In this document: piece by piece, positions 1 to 6,836 of the stretch
Numbering within the stretch: the first letter of the stretch is position 1
Layout of the letters: the number at the start of each line of letters is the position of its first letter
Source: Bradyrhizobium genosp. L
GTDB lineage: Bacteria; Pseudomonadota; Alphaproteobacteria; Rhizobiales; Xanthobacteraceae
Length of the DNA stretch: 64,000 bases
Direction: 5' to 3'
Assembly (NCBI RefSeq): GCF_015624485.1
Contig: NZ_CP061378.1
Location: forward strand, 3,472,001-3,536,000
Program-made: the position numbers and the translations under genes
Notes under the pieces: generated by a model
Databases searched by the model: none
Seen by the model: the letters and a program-made list of their open reading frames with translations, nothing else
What the model was told of the DNA's origin: nothing

Positions 1-422
1 TCATCGCTGAAGCGCCGGTGATGGTGATCTGGCAGGTCGGCACCAACGCCGTGTACAAGAACTACAACTTCGATCAGGTGCAGGCGACATTCGAGGCGGG
101 GCTCGACGTGCTCGCCGGGCTGCCGCTCGACGTCGTGGTGATGGATTCGCAGTACACCCCGGCGATCATCGGCACGGCGGACCTGCTCAAGCTCGCCAAC
201 CAGTTCATGTCGATGATTGCCGAGGTCACTGCGAGCAGGAAGGTCAATCTGTTCCGCCGCTTTGCGCTGATGAAGCAATGGGTCGACGGCGGAATTCCGC
301 TTTCCGAACTCGACGACGGTGCGCAGGAGCACCTCCATACGAGCGAGTGGGCGACCGATTGTGTGACTCAATCCTTGCTCGGCGCGATCAACGATGCCGT
401 GGCGCGCGATGCGATCACGTAA
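1..422 (+). CDS. SGNH/GDSL-family hydrolase, C-terminal part (5' end outside window)
   Basis: The frame is open from the first bases of the window and stops at 420-422, so only about 139 C-terminal residues are seen. The segment WQVGTNAVY resembles the block III GTN region of SGNH hydrolases. Near the C-terminus, HLHTSEWATDC resembles the block V segment that carries the catalytic His in related rhizobial proteins (usually D-x-x-H). Members are usually secreted or periplasmic esterases. The nucleophile Ser block would lie upstream of the window, so the catalytic set cannot be checked. No substrate can be inferred. The family call is moderately sure. Confidence 0.6.
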   Translation, partial: IAEAPVMVIWQVGTNAVYKNYNFDQVQATFEAGLDVLAGLPLDVVVMDSQYTPAIIGTADLLKLANQFMSMIAEVTASRKVNLFRRFALMKQWVDGGIPLSELDDGAQEHLHTSEWATDCVTQSLLGAINDAVARDAIT

Positions 423-543
423 CGATGATTACGTAAGACTACGGGGTAGGCCGCGTTCGGTAAAATTTGCAGCAGTTCTGTAAGTCGTTCGCAGAACGCT
501 TTCCCTTAGAAGCGAAACTTCCAATCAAGCAGGGGGTTTTGTG

Positions 544-750
544 ATGGGAAATCTTCCGGACCACGGTTTACCGCTTGTTCAGCTTAAGGAGCAGCGGCGC
601 GATCTCGTGGTGGCGCTGCAGAATCGCAACGGACCGGTGGGCAGCTGGGAATTGATGCAGATCGCGGCGATCCAGCAGGCGATCTCGGCGTTCGAGGATG
701 TGATCGCCGATCTCGATGCGGAGCTTGAGCTCGAAGCCGCGGCCGCCTGA
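544..750 (+). CDS. small hypothetical protein, 68 aa
   Basis: The protein begins MGNLPDHGLP and ends in an acidic, Ala-rich tail (LDAELELEAAAA). It has no signal peptide or membrane segment and is predicted helical (LKEQRRDLVVALQ, AIQQAISAFEDVIADLDAE), which suggests a small cytoplasmic helical protein. AGGGGG at 531-536 lies 7 bases before the ATG at 544. A GTG at 541 directly before it is a possible alternative. It converges with the phosphatase gene, with stop codons only 4 bases apart. I do not recognise the family; reality as a gene rests on the good ribosome-binding site and coding-like composition. Confidence 0.6.
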   Translation: MGNLPDHGLPLVQLKEQRRDLVVALQNRNGPVGSWELMQIAAIQQAISAFEDVIADLDAELELEAAAA

Positions 751-754
751 TCAA

Positions 755-1498
755 TCAGGCCTGCAGATAACGGCCATCGAGCGCCTTGCGCTCAGCCGGA
801 CCGAGTCCGAGGCCGTCTCGGAAATAGCCGTCGAGGCTGCCGTACTCGGCATCGATCGCCTCGAACGCGGCCTCGAGGAATCCGGCCCGCACGGTGCCGA
901 GCACCTGCCTGATGTCGTCGGGAAGCTCGCTGGTTGCGGACGGATCGCGTTTGTAGAACTGGTTGGTCAGGAGATAGTCGTCGGCGATCACCTGATCGGG
1001 CACGCCGAGCACATGCAGGATCAGCGCGCAGGCAAAGCCGGTGCGGTCCTTGCCGGCGGTGCAGTGGATCACCAGCGGCGCGCGATCCTCGAGCAGATGG
1101 GCGAACAGCGTGCGATAGCGCTCGGTGTTGTCCTGCACATAGCCGCGATAGGATTCCCGCATCACGTCGATCGCATCGGCTTCCTCGAGTTGACGGTGAC
1201 CGGCGATCGCGCGCAGCGAAGCCACGACGGTCGGCTCGACCGGGAGCGAGTGCACGGTGACGTCGGCCATGCCGCACAGCGCCTCCGCGCGTTCGGCTGT
1301 GCCGCGGAAATCGAACGCGCTTTTGACCCCGAGCCCGCGCACGATGGCGACATCCGCGTCGGTCAGATGTGCCAGATGGTTGGAGCGGAAGATCTGCCGC
1401 CAGCGCACGGTCCGGCCGTCCCGGGTCTGATAGCCGCCGAGATCGCGAAAATTGCTGGCGCCGGCGAGATTGAGGTGACGGGCAGGGGCATCGGACAT
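755..1498 (-). CDS. tyrosine-protein phosphatase (Y_phosphatase3-type)
   Basis: The 247-residue protein carries the CX5R phosphate-binding loop as HCTAGKDRTG near residue 145, with Cys as nucleophile and Arg as phosphate binder. The N-terminal segment NFRDLGGYQTRDGRTVRW is typical of the bacterial Tyr/Ser phosphatase family that includes Mycobacterium PtpB. An Asp-rich stretch upstream (SAFDFRGTAERAEAL) matches the same family. There is no signal peptide, so the enzyme is probably cytoplasmic. The family acts on phosphoproteins or phosphoinositides; the substrate here is unknown. It is a single gene convergent with the small gene at 544-750. Confidence 0.85.
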   Translation of the reverse strand: MSDAPARHLNLAGASNFRDLGGYQTRDGRTVRWRQIFRSNHLAHLTDADVAIVRGLGVKSAFDFRGTAERAEALCGMADVTVHSLPVEPTVVASLRAIAGHRQLEEADAIDVMRESYRGYVQDNTERYRTLFAHLLEDRAPLVIHCTAGKDRTGFACALILHVLGVPDQVIADDYLLTNQFYKRDPSATSELPDDIRQVLGTVRAGFLEAAFEAIDAEYGSLDGYFRDGLGLGPAERKALDGRYLQA

Positions 1499-1620
1499 CG
1501 GCAGACCTGTTGCAGCGGATGAGTCTCGCGCAAGCTCTATAACCGGCCTGTCCGGGGGAGAATATGACTTATGGCGGGGCCGCTATTCGCGCCGTGGCGC
1601 GATCGTTGTGGGGCGCAATG

Positions 1621-1650
1621 AAAAAAGGGCCGAAACGCTGGTTCCGGCCC
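1621..1650 (-). terminator. rho-independent terminator behind gstI
   Basis: Read on the minus strand, a GGGCCG...CGGCCC stem extended by about four more pairs (one G:T) is followed directly by six T residues. It lies 54 bases past the stop codon of the DUF2735 gene and in its direction. Confidence 0.75.
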
Positions 1651-1703
1651 TTCTTATTGCTCTGAAGCCTGATGGCTCGATGTCACGCTTCGCTGCGTCG
1701 GCA

Positions 1704-1904
1704 TTAGTGGTCCCGGCCCGGCTTGGCGTCTTCGATCGCTGCCTGATGATACCAGCTTTCGCTGCACAGCGAGGTTTCGAGCCCGGCTGCCAGCTCCAGT
1801 GCCGTGCGCACCTCGCCGTAACGGCGTCCGCCGAGAGCCGCACGGCCCCCCGCCGGGAATTGATAGATCTTGGCAGATCCCTGATTTTGGCCTGTGGTGA
1901 TCAT
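1704..1904 (-). CDS. gstI: GstI-like glutamine synthetase translation inhibitor (DUF2735), 66 aa
   Basis: The 66-residue basic protein starts MITTGQNQGSAKIYQFP and contains the block SAKIYQFPAGGRAALGGRR, the signature I associate with DUF2735. Start chosen at 1904 because GAAGGAGA sits just before it; the open frame continues upstream without such a site. Position is telling: it is transcribed divergently from glnII, like gstI of Rhizobium leguminosarum, whose 63-residue product lowers translation of glnII mRNA. The length and arrangement agree. Orthology is inferred from family, size and context, not from alignment. A strong terminator follows at 1621-1650. Confidence 0.7.
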   Translation of the reverse strand: MITTGQNQGSAKIYQFPAGGRAALGGRRYGEVRTALELAAGLETSLCSESWYHQAAIEDAKPGRDH

Positions 1905-2098
1905 GTTCGAAATCTCCTTCGTCGAACGCGAGCCCTCCATGGTGCGCCCGACTCCTTCGTGTGCGGTTACCAATTGGGATATCGGCCTGAGCCCGACCGG
2001 GTGCAAGTTGACTAAGAAGCAGCCACAATCTGTCTAATCCGTAGGCAAATCCGAACGTGCCTCCTGCGAGGCAGTATGCAGATGACCAACGCTTGAGC

Positions 2099-2114
2099 CG
2101 GCACAGTGGTTGCT
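2099..2114 (+). promoter_or_regulatory. candidate sigma-54 promoter (distal) for glnII
   Basis: The sequence cGGCACAgtggTTGCT fits the -24/-12 consensus TGGCACR-N4-TTGCW except for the first base, with correct spacing between GG and GC. A transcript from here would have a leader of about 320 bases before glnII. glnII genes of rhizobia are known to be NtrC/sigma-54 controlled. I saw no convincing NtrC palindrome upstream. Confidence 0.5.
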
Positions 2115-2336
2115 GGATGAGCGCGAGCGGGACACCAACCGTCACATGGCACTGCCGCGGCTTTAATCGGCGGCTGCCGTTGTGGCCGGATTTGCTGGAG
2201 AATCAGGCGGTCGAGGCAGCAGAAAGCGGATTTCCTCCGCCGCCGGCGCATGCCAGCCGCGCTGCTTTGTCGCAGCGAAAAATGCCATGACCACTGTGGA
2301 CATCCGCGAGAAGGGTGGGTGCCGCAGCGCAGCGAC

Positions 2337-2352
2337 TGGCATTTTAATTGCT
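2337..2352 (+). promoter_or_regulatory. candidate sigma-54 promoter (proximal) for glnII
   Basis: The sequence TGGCATtttaaTTGCT fits the -24/-12 consensus except T for C at the sixth position, with exact spacing. Transcription would start near 2363, giving a leader of about 80 bases. It competes with the match at 2099-2114 as the real glnII promoter; both may work. Confidence 0.5.
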
Positions 2353-2443
2353 TAGTAAGATCCGGCCGATGGTGGCCGGGTAGCGTGCGGCGACCGACTG
2401 GCTTTCGGTTCCTCACGGTTTTCATCATCAACAGAGAGGTTCA

Positions 2444-3478
2444 ATGACCAAGTACAAGCTCGAGTATATCTGGCTCGACGGATATACGCCGACGCCGAGC
2501 CTGCGCGGTAAGACGCAGATCAAGGAATTCGCGTCGTTTCCGACCCTCGAACAGCTCCCGCTGTGGGGCTTCGACGGTTCGTCCACCAATCAGGCTGAAG
2601 GCCACAGCTCTGACTGCGTGCTGAAGCCGGTCGCCTGCTATGCGGACGGCGCGCGCGAGAACGGCGTGCTGGTGATGTGCGAAGTGATGATGCCCGACGG
2701 CAAGACGCCGCACGTCTCCAACAAGCGCGCCACCATCCTGGACGACGAAGGCGCCTGGTTCGGCTTCGAGCAGGAATATTTCTTCTACAAGGACGGCCGT
2801 CCGCTCGGCTTCCCGGGTGAGGGCTATCCGGCCCCGCAGGGTCCGTACTACACCGGCGTCGGCTACAAGAACGTCGGCAGCGTCGCCCGCAAGATCGTGG
2901 AAGAGCATCTCAACCTCTGCCTGACCGCCGGTATCAACCACGAAGGCATCAACGCCGAGGTGGCGAAGGGCCAGTGGGAATTCCAGATCTTCGGCAAGGG
3001 GTCCAAGACCGCGGCCGACCAGATGTGGATGGCCCGCTATCTGATGCTGCGCCTGACCGAGAGCTACGGCATCGACATCGAATTCCACTGCAAGCCGCTT
3101 GGCGACACCGACTGGAACGGCTCGGGCATGCACGCCAACTTCTCGACCAAGTTCATGCGCGAAGTCGGCGGCAAGGAGTATTTCGAGCAACTGATGGCGG
3201 CGTTCGACAAGAACCTGATGGACCACATCGCCGTCTACGGGCCGGACAACGACAAGCGTCTGACCGGCAAGCACGAGACCGCGCCGTGGAACAAGTTCAG
3301 CTACGGCATCGCCGACCGCGGCGCTTCGATCCGCGTTCCGCACTCCTTCATCAACAACAACTACAAGGGCTATCTGGAAGACCGTCGTCCGAACTCGCAA
3401 GGCGACCCCTACCAGATCGCTTCCCAGATCCTGAAGACGATCTCCGAGGTGCCGACCGGCGCCAAGGCAGCTGCGTAA
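2444..3478 (+). CDS. glnII: glutamine synthetase type II (GSII)
   Basis: The 344-residue enzyme ligates ammonium to glutamate using ATP. Length and sequence match eukaryotic-type GSII of rhizobia, much shorter than GlnA (about 470 residues). Visible family blocks are LPLWGFDGSSTNQAEG near residue 45, the ATP/metal-binding segments FGFEQEYFF and NHEGINAEVAKGQWEFQ, and DRGASIRVP near residue 290. There is no adenylylation-type C-terminus, as expected for GSII. GAGAGG precedes the ATG. Two sigma-54-like promoters lie upstream and a strong terminator lies at 3515-3547, so it is probably monocistronic. GSII supplements GSI under nitrogen limitation, and the divergent GstI-like gene is expected to hold its translation down when nitrogen is plentiful (known in Rhizobium, inferred here). 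Confidence 0.97.
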   Translation: MTKYKLEYIWLDGYTPTPSLRGKTQIKEFASFPTLEQLPLWGFDGSSTNQAEGHSSDCVLKPVACYADGARENGVLVMCEVMMPDGKTPHVSNKRATILDDEGAWFGFEQEYFFYKDGRPLGFPGEGYPAPQGPYYTGVGYKNVGSVARKIVEEHLNLCLTAGINHEGINAEVAKGQWEFQIFGKGSKTAADQMWMARYLMLRLTESYGIDIEFHCKPLGDTDWNGSGMHANFSTKFMREVGGKEYFEQLMAAFDKNLMDHIAVYGPDNDKRLTGKHETAPWNKFSYGIADRGASIRVPHSFINNNYKGYLEDRRPNSQGDPYQIASQILKTISEVPTGAKAAA

Positions 3479-3514
3479 CGGGGCTGCGGCCGGACCGTCC
3501 GGCCCTGCAATCAG

Positions 3515-3547
3515 GTCCGCCAGGGCGACAGCCCCGGCGGACTTTTT
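3515..3547 (+). terminator. rho-independent terminator of glnII
   Basis: GTCCGCC at 3515-3521 pairs perfectly with GGCGGAC at 3536-3542, followed at once by five T residues. It lies 36 bases after the glnII stop. Confidence 0.85.
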
Positions 3548-3656
3548 GCATTTTAACGACATTGTTTGGCCGGGAGCAGGTGCCGAAACCGGTTTCGCGA
3601 CATTATGAACCGCGCTAGACAACGATAGACATGTTTGGCTGCCGGGGACGCGGCGC

Positions 3657-4361
3657 TTGTTTGAGGGGTTTTACAAGGTCCGGTTCGAGCTGGGCGGCAA
3701 TGTCGGCCGCGGCGTGATGTATGTCGGCGACGGCAAGATGCTCGGCGGCAACTCGGCCTTCGCCCATATCGGCAGCTACCAGAAGGACGACGACGGAGTG
3801 AGCTGCGAGATCCAGACCGTCCGCCACAACCCCGACCCGAACTACCGCGCCATGGCCGGCACCGACGATGCCACCCTGATCGCCACGGGCCGGCCCGACG
3901 GCGGGCTCTACCGCTTCAAGGGCGAGCTGAAGGAATTGCCCGGCGTCCCGTTCCAGTCGGTGATGACACCGATCACCGAGGACGAGATTCCGATCGCCGG
4001 CGCCGTCGGCACGGGCGGCATCATCGACGGCCTCTATTCGATCCACATCAGGATGCTCGACGGCGTCGACGGCGGGCTGACCGGCGTGATGCTTATCAAC
4101 GACGGCCGCATCCTCGGCGGCGATGCGTGCTTCTATTATCTCGGCTCCTACACGTCCGAGAAGGGGCGCTGGAAGGGCCAGATACTCAACCAGGAGCACA
4201 CCTCGGCCAGGGGCGAGAACCCGGTCTTCGGCGGTCATGAGGTCGGGATCGGCTTTGCCGGCAGATGCGACGAAGCGGGCGCCGTGCTGGAGGCGACCGC
4301 GCTTGCCGGCAAGCGCAGCCTGCGCCTCACCGCGGCGCTCAAGCTGATGCGGCGGGCGTGA
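3657..4361 (+). CDS. tandem GrlR-like domain protein
   Basis: The 234-residue protein is made of two related halves. The first has GFYKVRFELGGNVGRGVMYV..GKMLGGNSAFAHIGSY (residues 4-45) and the second GLYSIHIRML..GVMLINDGRILGGDACFYYLGSY (about 125-165). Each resembles the G-x-Y-x-x-x-F...DG-x-x-GGD-x-x-x-Y-x-G-x-Y layout of the GrlR fold, known from the negative regulator of the E. coli LEE type III secretion genes. Single GrlR is about 120 residues, so this is a duplication. Start is TTG at 3657; no ATG is available in this frame nearby, so the start is uncertain. The stop is 5 bases before the next ATG, suggesting an operon with the binding protein and Sel1 protein. Function here is unknown. 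Confidence 0.6.
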   Translation: MFEGFYKVRFELGGNVGRGVMYVGDGKMLGGNSAFAHIGSYQKDDDGVSCEIQTVRHNPDPNYRAMAGTDDATLIATGRPDGGLYRFKGELKELPGVPFQSVMTPITEDEIPIAGAVGTGGIIDGLYSIHIRMLDGVDGGLTGVMLINDGRILGGDACFYYLGSYTSEKGRWKGQILNQEHTSARGENPVFGGHEVGIGFAGRCDEAGAVLEATALAGKRSLRLTAALKLMRRA

Positions 4362-4366
4362 GCGCA

Positions 4367-5053
4367 ATGGGTGGTTCGGTCCGCGTGCTCTCGACCTTGG
4401 CGCTGAAGGGCGCGGTAATGCGGCTCGCCCAAACCTATCAGGCGGCGAGCGGCGTCGCGATCTCTGCGGATTTCGCGCCGACCTTGGCGCTGCTCGCGCG
4501 CTTGCGTGGCGGTGAGGTCGCCGATCTCGTGATCCTGACCCGCGAGGGACTCGACGAGATGATCGGCGAGGATCGCGTGGCCGCGGAGAACGCGGTCGAT
4601 CTGGCGCGCTCCTATGTCGGCCTCGCGGTGAAGGCAGGGGCTGCGCATCTCGATATCGCGACCGAAGCCGCGCTGCGCACGGCGCTGCTCGGTGCGCGGG
4701 CGGTGGCGTATTCGCGGCTCGGCGCCAGCGGTATCCTGTTCGCGCAGCTGATCGGGCGCCTCGGCATTGCGGACGCAATCAACGCCCGTGCCGTGATCAT
4801 CCCGCAGGGATTTACCGCGGAGAAGCTCGTCAGCGGCGAGGCCGATCTGGCGGTCCAGCAGATCAGCGAGCTGAAGCAGGTCGATGGCATCGAGGTCATC
4901 GGTCCGATCCCGCTGGCGCTGCAGACGCCGGCAATCTTCTCCGCCGGCCGCATGACGGCATCGCAGCACCACGATGCCGCCGATCATCTGCTGCGCTATT
5001 TGTCTTCCGCGGACGTCGCGCCGGTGCTGCGCGAGACCGGCCTCGAGCCTTGA
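4367..5053 (+). CDS. ModA-like substrate-binding-domain protein without signal peptide
   Basis: The 228-residue protein MGGSVRVLSTLALKGAVMRLAQTY resembles periplasmic molybdate/anion-binding proteins: an N-terminal S-T-x-A-x-x-x-x-x-x-x-L-A strand/helix, DLVILTREGLDEMI, and AYSRLGASGILFAQLIGRLGI. Yet the N-terminus has no signal peptide. The ATG at 4367 is preferred because it follows the stop of the GrlR-like gene by 5 bases; a longer start inside that gene would add no signal either. It may be a cytoplasmic ligand-binding protein or an effector-like relic of a LysR/ModE-type sensor. No permease or ATPase gene is adjacent. The Sel1 gene begins 33 bases downstream. Confidence 0.7.
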   Translation: MGGSVRVLSTLALKGAVMRLAQTYQAASGVAISADFAPTLALLARLRGGEVADLVILTREGLDEMIGEDRVAAENAVDLARSYVGLAVKAGAAHLDIATEAALRTALLGARAVAYSRLGASGILFAQLIGRLGIADAINARAVIIPQGFTAEKLVSGEADLAVQQISELKQVDGIEVIGPIPLALQTPAIFSAGRMTASQHHDAADHLLRYLSSADVAPVLRETGLEP

Positions 5054-5085
5054 ATTTGCCCGCACCGCGACGCAACCTGCCTGCC

Positions 5086-5904
5086 ATGATCAAGCCGCTT
5101 CATGCCATCGCCGTCGTCACGCTGCTGGCCGTGCCGGCGCTTGCCCACGCGCAATCGGCCGATCTCGTGCTGTGCGACCGGCTCGCCGCCGATCCCTCCG
5201 ATCCGGACAAGCCAGCCGATGTGAAGGGAGTGTCCGAGATCGCCGCATCGGACATTGCGACCGCGATCAAGTACTGCGCGGTGGCGGCAAGATCATCGCG
5301 CAGGGCGATGTACGAACTCGGCCGCGCCCACGCCGCCAACCGGCAGAGCGCGGAGGCGGCCGCCGCCTGGCGCAAGGCGACTGAGAAGGGCTCGACTGCC
5401 GCGATGGTCGAGCTCGGCGTGCACTACGGCACCGGCGCCGGCGTCGCCAAGGACGAGGCGCAGGCGCGCGCCCTGTTCGAGCGTGCAGCACAGGCCGGCA
5501 ATGCGCGCGGCGTCAGCAATCTCGCGGCGCTCGGCGGCAGCACGGCCTCCGATCCCGTTCGTGCGCGCGAGCTGCTCGGCAAGGCCGCCGAGACCAACGC
5601 AGAGGCGCAGTACCAGCTCGGCATGATGCTGGCGGAAGGCAAGGGCGGTCCCCAGGACGATGTCGCCGCGCGGGCGCTGTTCGAGAAGGCCGCCGTGCAA
5701 AACCATCCGGGCGCGCTGGAACGGATGGGTGCCTTCGCGCAGGCCGGCCGCGGCGGGCCGAAGGATAGCGATGCGGCAAAGGCCTATTACGAGCGGGCCG
5801 CCGCGCTCGGCGACGAGGATGCCAAGAAGGCGCTGGAACGTGCCCGCTGTCCCTATGTCATCAAGGACAAGCGCGGCAATGCGGTGACCAATCTCTGCTT
5901 CTGA
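5086..5904 (+). CDS. secreted Sel1-repeat (TPR-like) protein
   Basis: The 272-residue protein starts MIKPLHAIAVVTLLAVPALAHAQS, a clear Sec signal peptide. It continues with at least four Sel1 repeats of about 36 residues, visible as AMVELGVHYGTGAGVAKDEAQARALFERAAQAGN, AQYQLGMMLAEGKGGPQDD and ALERMGAFAQAGRGGPKDSDAAKAYYERAAALGD. Paired Cys residues near the start and the end could form a disulfide. Sel1 proteins are periplasmic or surface scaffolds in several rhizobial signalling pathways; the partner here is unknown. The ATG at 5086 is chosen for the signal peptide. It follows the binding-protein gene by 32 bases and may share its transcript. Confidence 0.85.
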   Translation: MIKPLHAIAVVTLLAVPALAHAQSADLVLCDRLAADPSDPDKPADVKGVSEIAASDIATAIKYCAVAARSSRRAMYELGRAHAANRQSAEAAAAWRKATEKGSTAAMVELGVHYGTGAGVAKDEAQARALFERAAQAGNARGVSNLAALGGSTASDPVRARELLGKAAETNAEAQYQLGMMLAEGKGGPQDDVAARALFEKAAVQNHPGALERMGAFAQAGRGGPKDSDAAKAYYERAAALGDEDAKKALERARCPYVIKDKRGNAVTNLCF

Positions 5905-5969
5905 GCCGATTGGAACGTTCGCTTCGGCGTCATCGTTGACGTCGGACAGGCACGTCCGAGGCTGACGTC

Positions 5970-6119
5970 ATGATCCGCAAGCTACGTTCCGGCGAGTACC
6001 GGCTGTATTCCCGCAAGGTCAATCCGAAGACCGGCAAGCGCCGCAATCTCGGCACCTTCAAGTCGCGCGCGGCCGCCGAGAAGCACGAGCGCGACGTGCA
6101 GTATTTCAAGCGGCACTAG
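5970..6119 (+). CDS. small basic conserved protein, 49 aa
   Basis: A short frame encodes MIRKLRSGEYRLYSRK followed by a segment with GKRRNLGTFKSR and ending EKHERDVQYFKRH. It is rich in Arg and Lys, with the G-E-Y-R-L-Y-S-R-K-x-x-x-x-T-G-K-R-R-N-L-G-T-F pattern that I have seen as a conserved tiny protein in rhizobia. The pattern of a beta-hairpin followed by a helix recalls small DNA- or RNA-binding folds, but that is a guess. Its TAG stop is also the first base triplet of the palindromic repeat that follows. There is no strong ribosome-binding site (GACGTC just upstream). Confidence 0.65.
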   Translation: MIRKLRSGEYRLYSRKVNPKTGKRRNLGTFKSRAAAEKHERDVQYFKRH

Positions 6120-6230
6120 AGCCTTTCCGGTTCCGATGGAATCGGAACGGGGCTCCAGGTTCTAGTTTTGACGCGTTTTCTTCACGCGAACCGGTTTCCA
6201 CTTCGCTCGAAAACGCTCTGGCGCGTGCAG
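6117..6230. repeat. Bradyrhizobium-type palindromic interspersed repeat
   Basis: The element begins TAGAGCC and contains GTTCCGAT-GGA-ATCGGAAC (6130-6148) inside an outer GAGCC/GGCTC pair. It continues with a second palindromic part in which a stretch ending GTTTTC pairs with GAAAAC before the DMT gene. I recognise this text as a frequent intergenic repeat of Bradyrhizobium. A shorter copy of the first hairpin occurs at 14682-14715. It lies between convergent genes and may terminate transcription. Confidence 0.7.
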
Positions 6231-6234
6231 CCTG

Positions 6235-6678
6235 CTAGTCCTTGATCAGCAGCACGCCGCCGATCACGAGGGCGATGCCGATCAGCCGTAACGGCGACAC
6301 CGGATGCGCCGGCAGCCCGAAGAAGCCGAAATGATCCATCGCGATGCCTGCGATCATCTGGCCGGCGACCACCAGCGCCAGCAGGGTGGCGGCGCCGAGC
6401 GAGGGCAGCAGCAGGATCATCAGGAGGATGAACACGCCGCCCAGGATGCCGCCGCTCCAGGCCCACCAAGGCACGGCCGACACCAGCTTCCAGGATGGGA
6501 CCGGCTCGCGCGTCGCGATCAGCACGATGACCATCATCACGAGCCCGCCGAGATAGCTGACGAGCCCGGCCCAGGCCGGCGAGTTGAGCGCGGCTCTGAG
6601 ATTGCCGTTCAGGACCTGCTGAACGGCGACGCTGATGCCCGCGCCGAGCGCAAGGAGATAAAGAAGCCAGGTTTGCAT
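6235..6678 (-). CDS. DMT-family inner-membrane transporter (DUF606/YdcZ-like)
   Basis: The 147-residue protein starts MQTWLLYLLALGAGISVAVQQ and has about five hydrophobic segments, including YLGGLVMMVIVLIA, GGVFILLMILLLPSLGAATLLALVVAGQMIAGIAMDHFG and LIGIALVIGGVLLIKD. The N-terminal QQVLNGNLR and the DHFG segment are typical of the short DMT subfamily. Length matches the family (about 145). The ATG at 6676-6678 is chosen because a longer frame would add a Cys/Arg-rich non-membrane leader. Substrate is unknown. It ends at the repeat shared with the 49-residue gene. Confidence 0.85.
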   Translation of the reverse strand: MQTWLLYLLALGAGISVAVQQVLNGNLRAALNSPAWAGLVSYLGGLVMMVIVLIATREPVPSWKLVSAVPWWAWSGGILGGVFILLMILLLPSLGAATLLALVVAGQMIAGIAMDHFGFFGLPAHPVSPLRLIGIALVIGGVLLIKD

Positions 6679-6836
6679 GTGACGCCCCAAAGAAGGTTCT
6701 GCGAAGTATTCCGGATCGGGCGCCGTTGGCAACGTTCCCAGCACATGCGGGCATCCTGCGAAATGCCATGGAACGGGCTTCCACCGGCGCGCCAGATCGA
6801 ATAAGAGGCCGCAACCCTCATTTCCCCAGCATTGGC

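Noticed and set aside
2261..2276. GCTGC-N6-GCAGC palindrome upstream of glnII as an NtrC site
   Set aside because: Only the outer bases fit the NtrC consensus; the inner bases do not, so it was not listed as a binding site.
2441..3622. 393-codon minus-strand frame over glnII
   Set aside because: It is antisense to the clearly conserved glnII gene.
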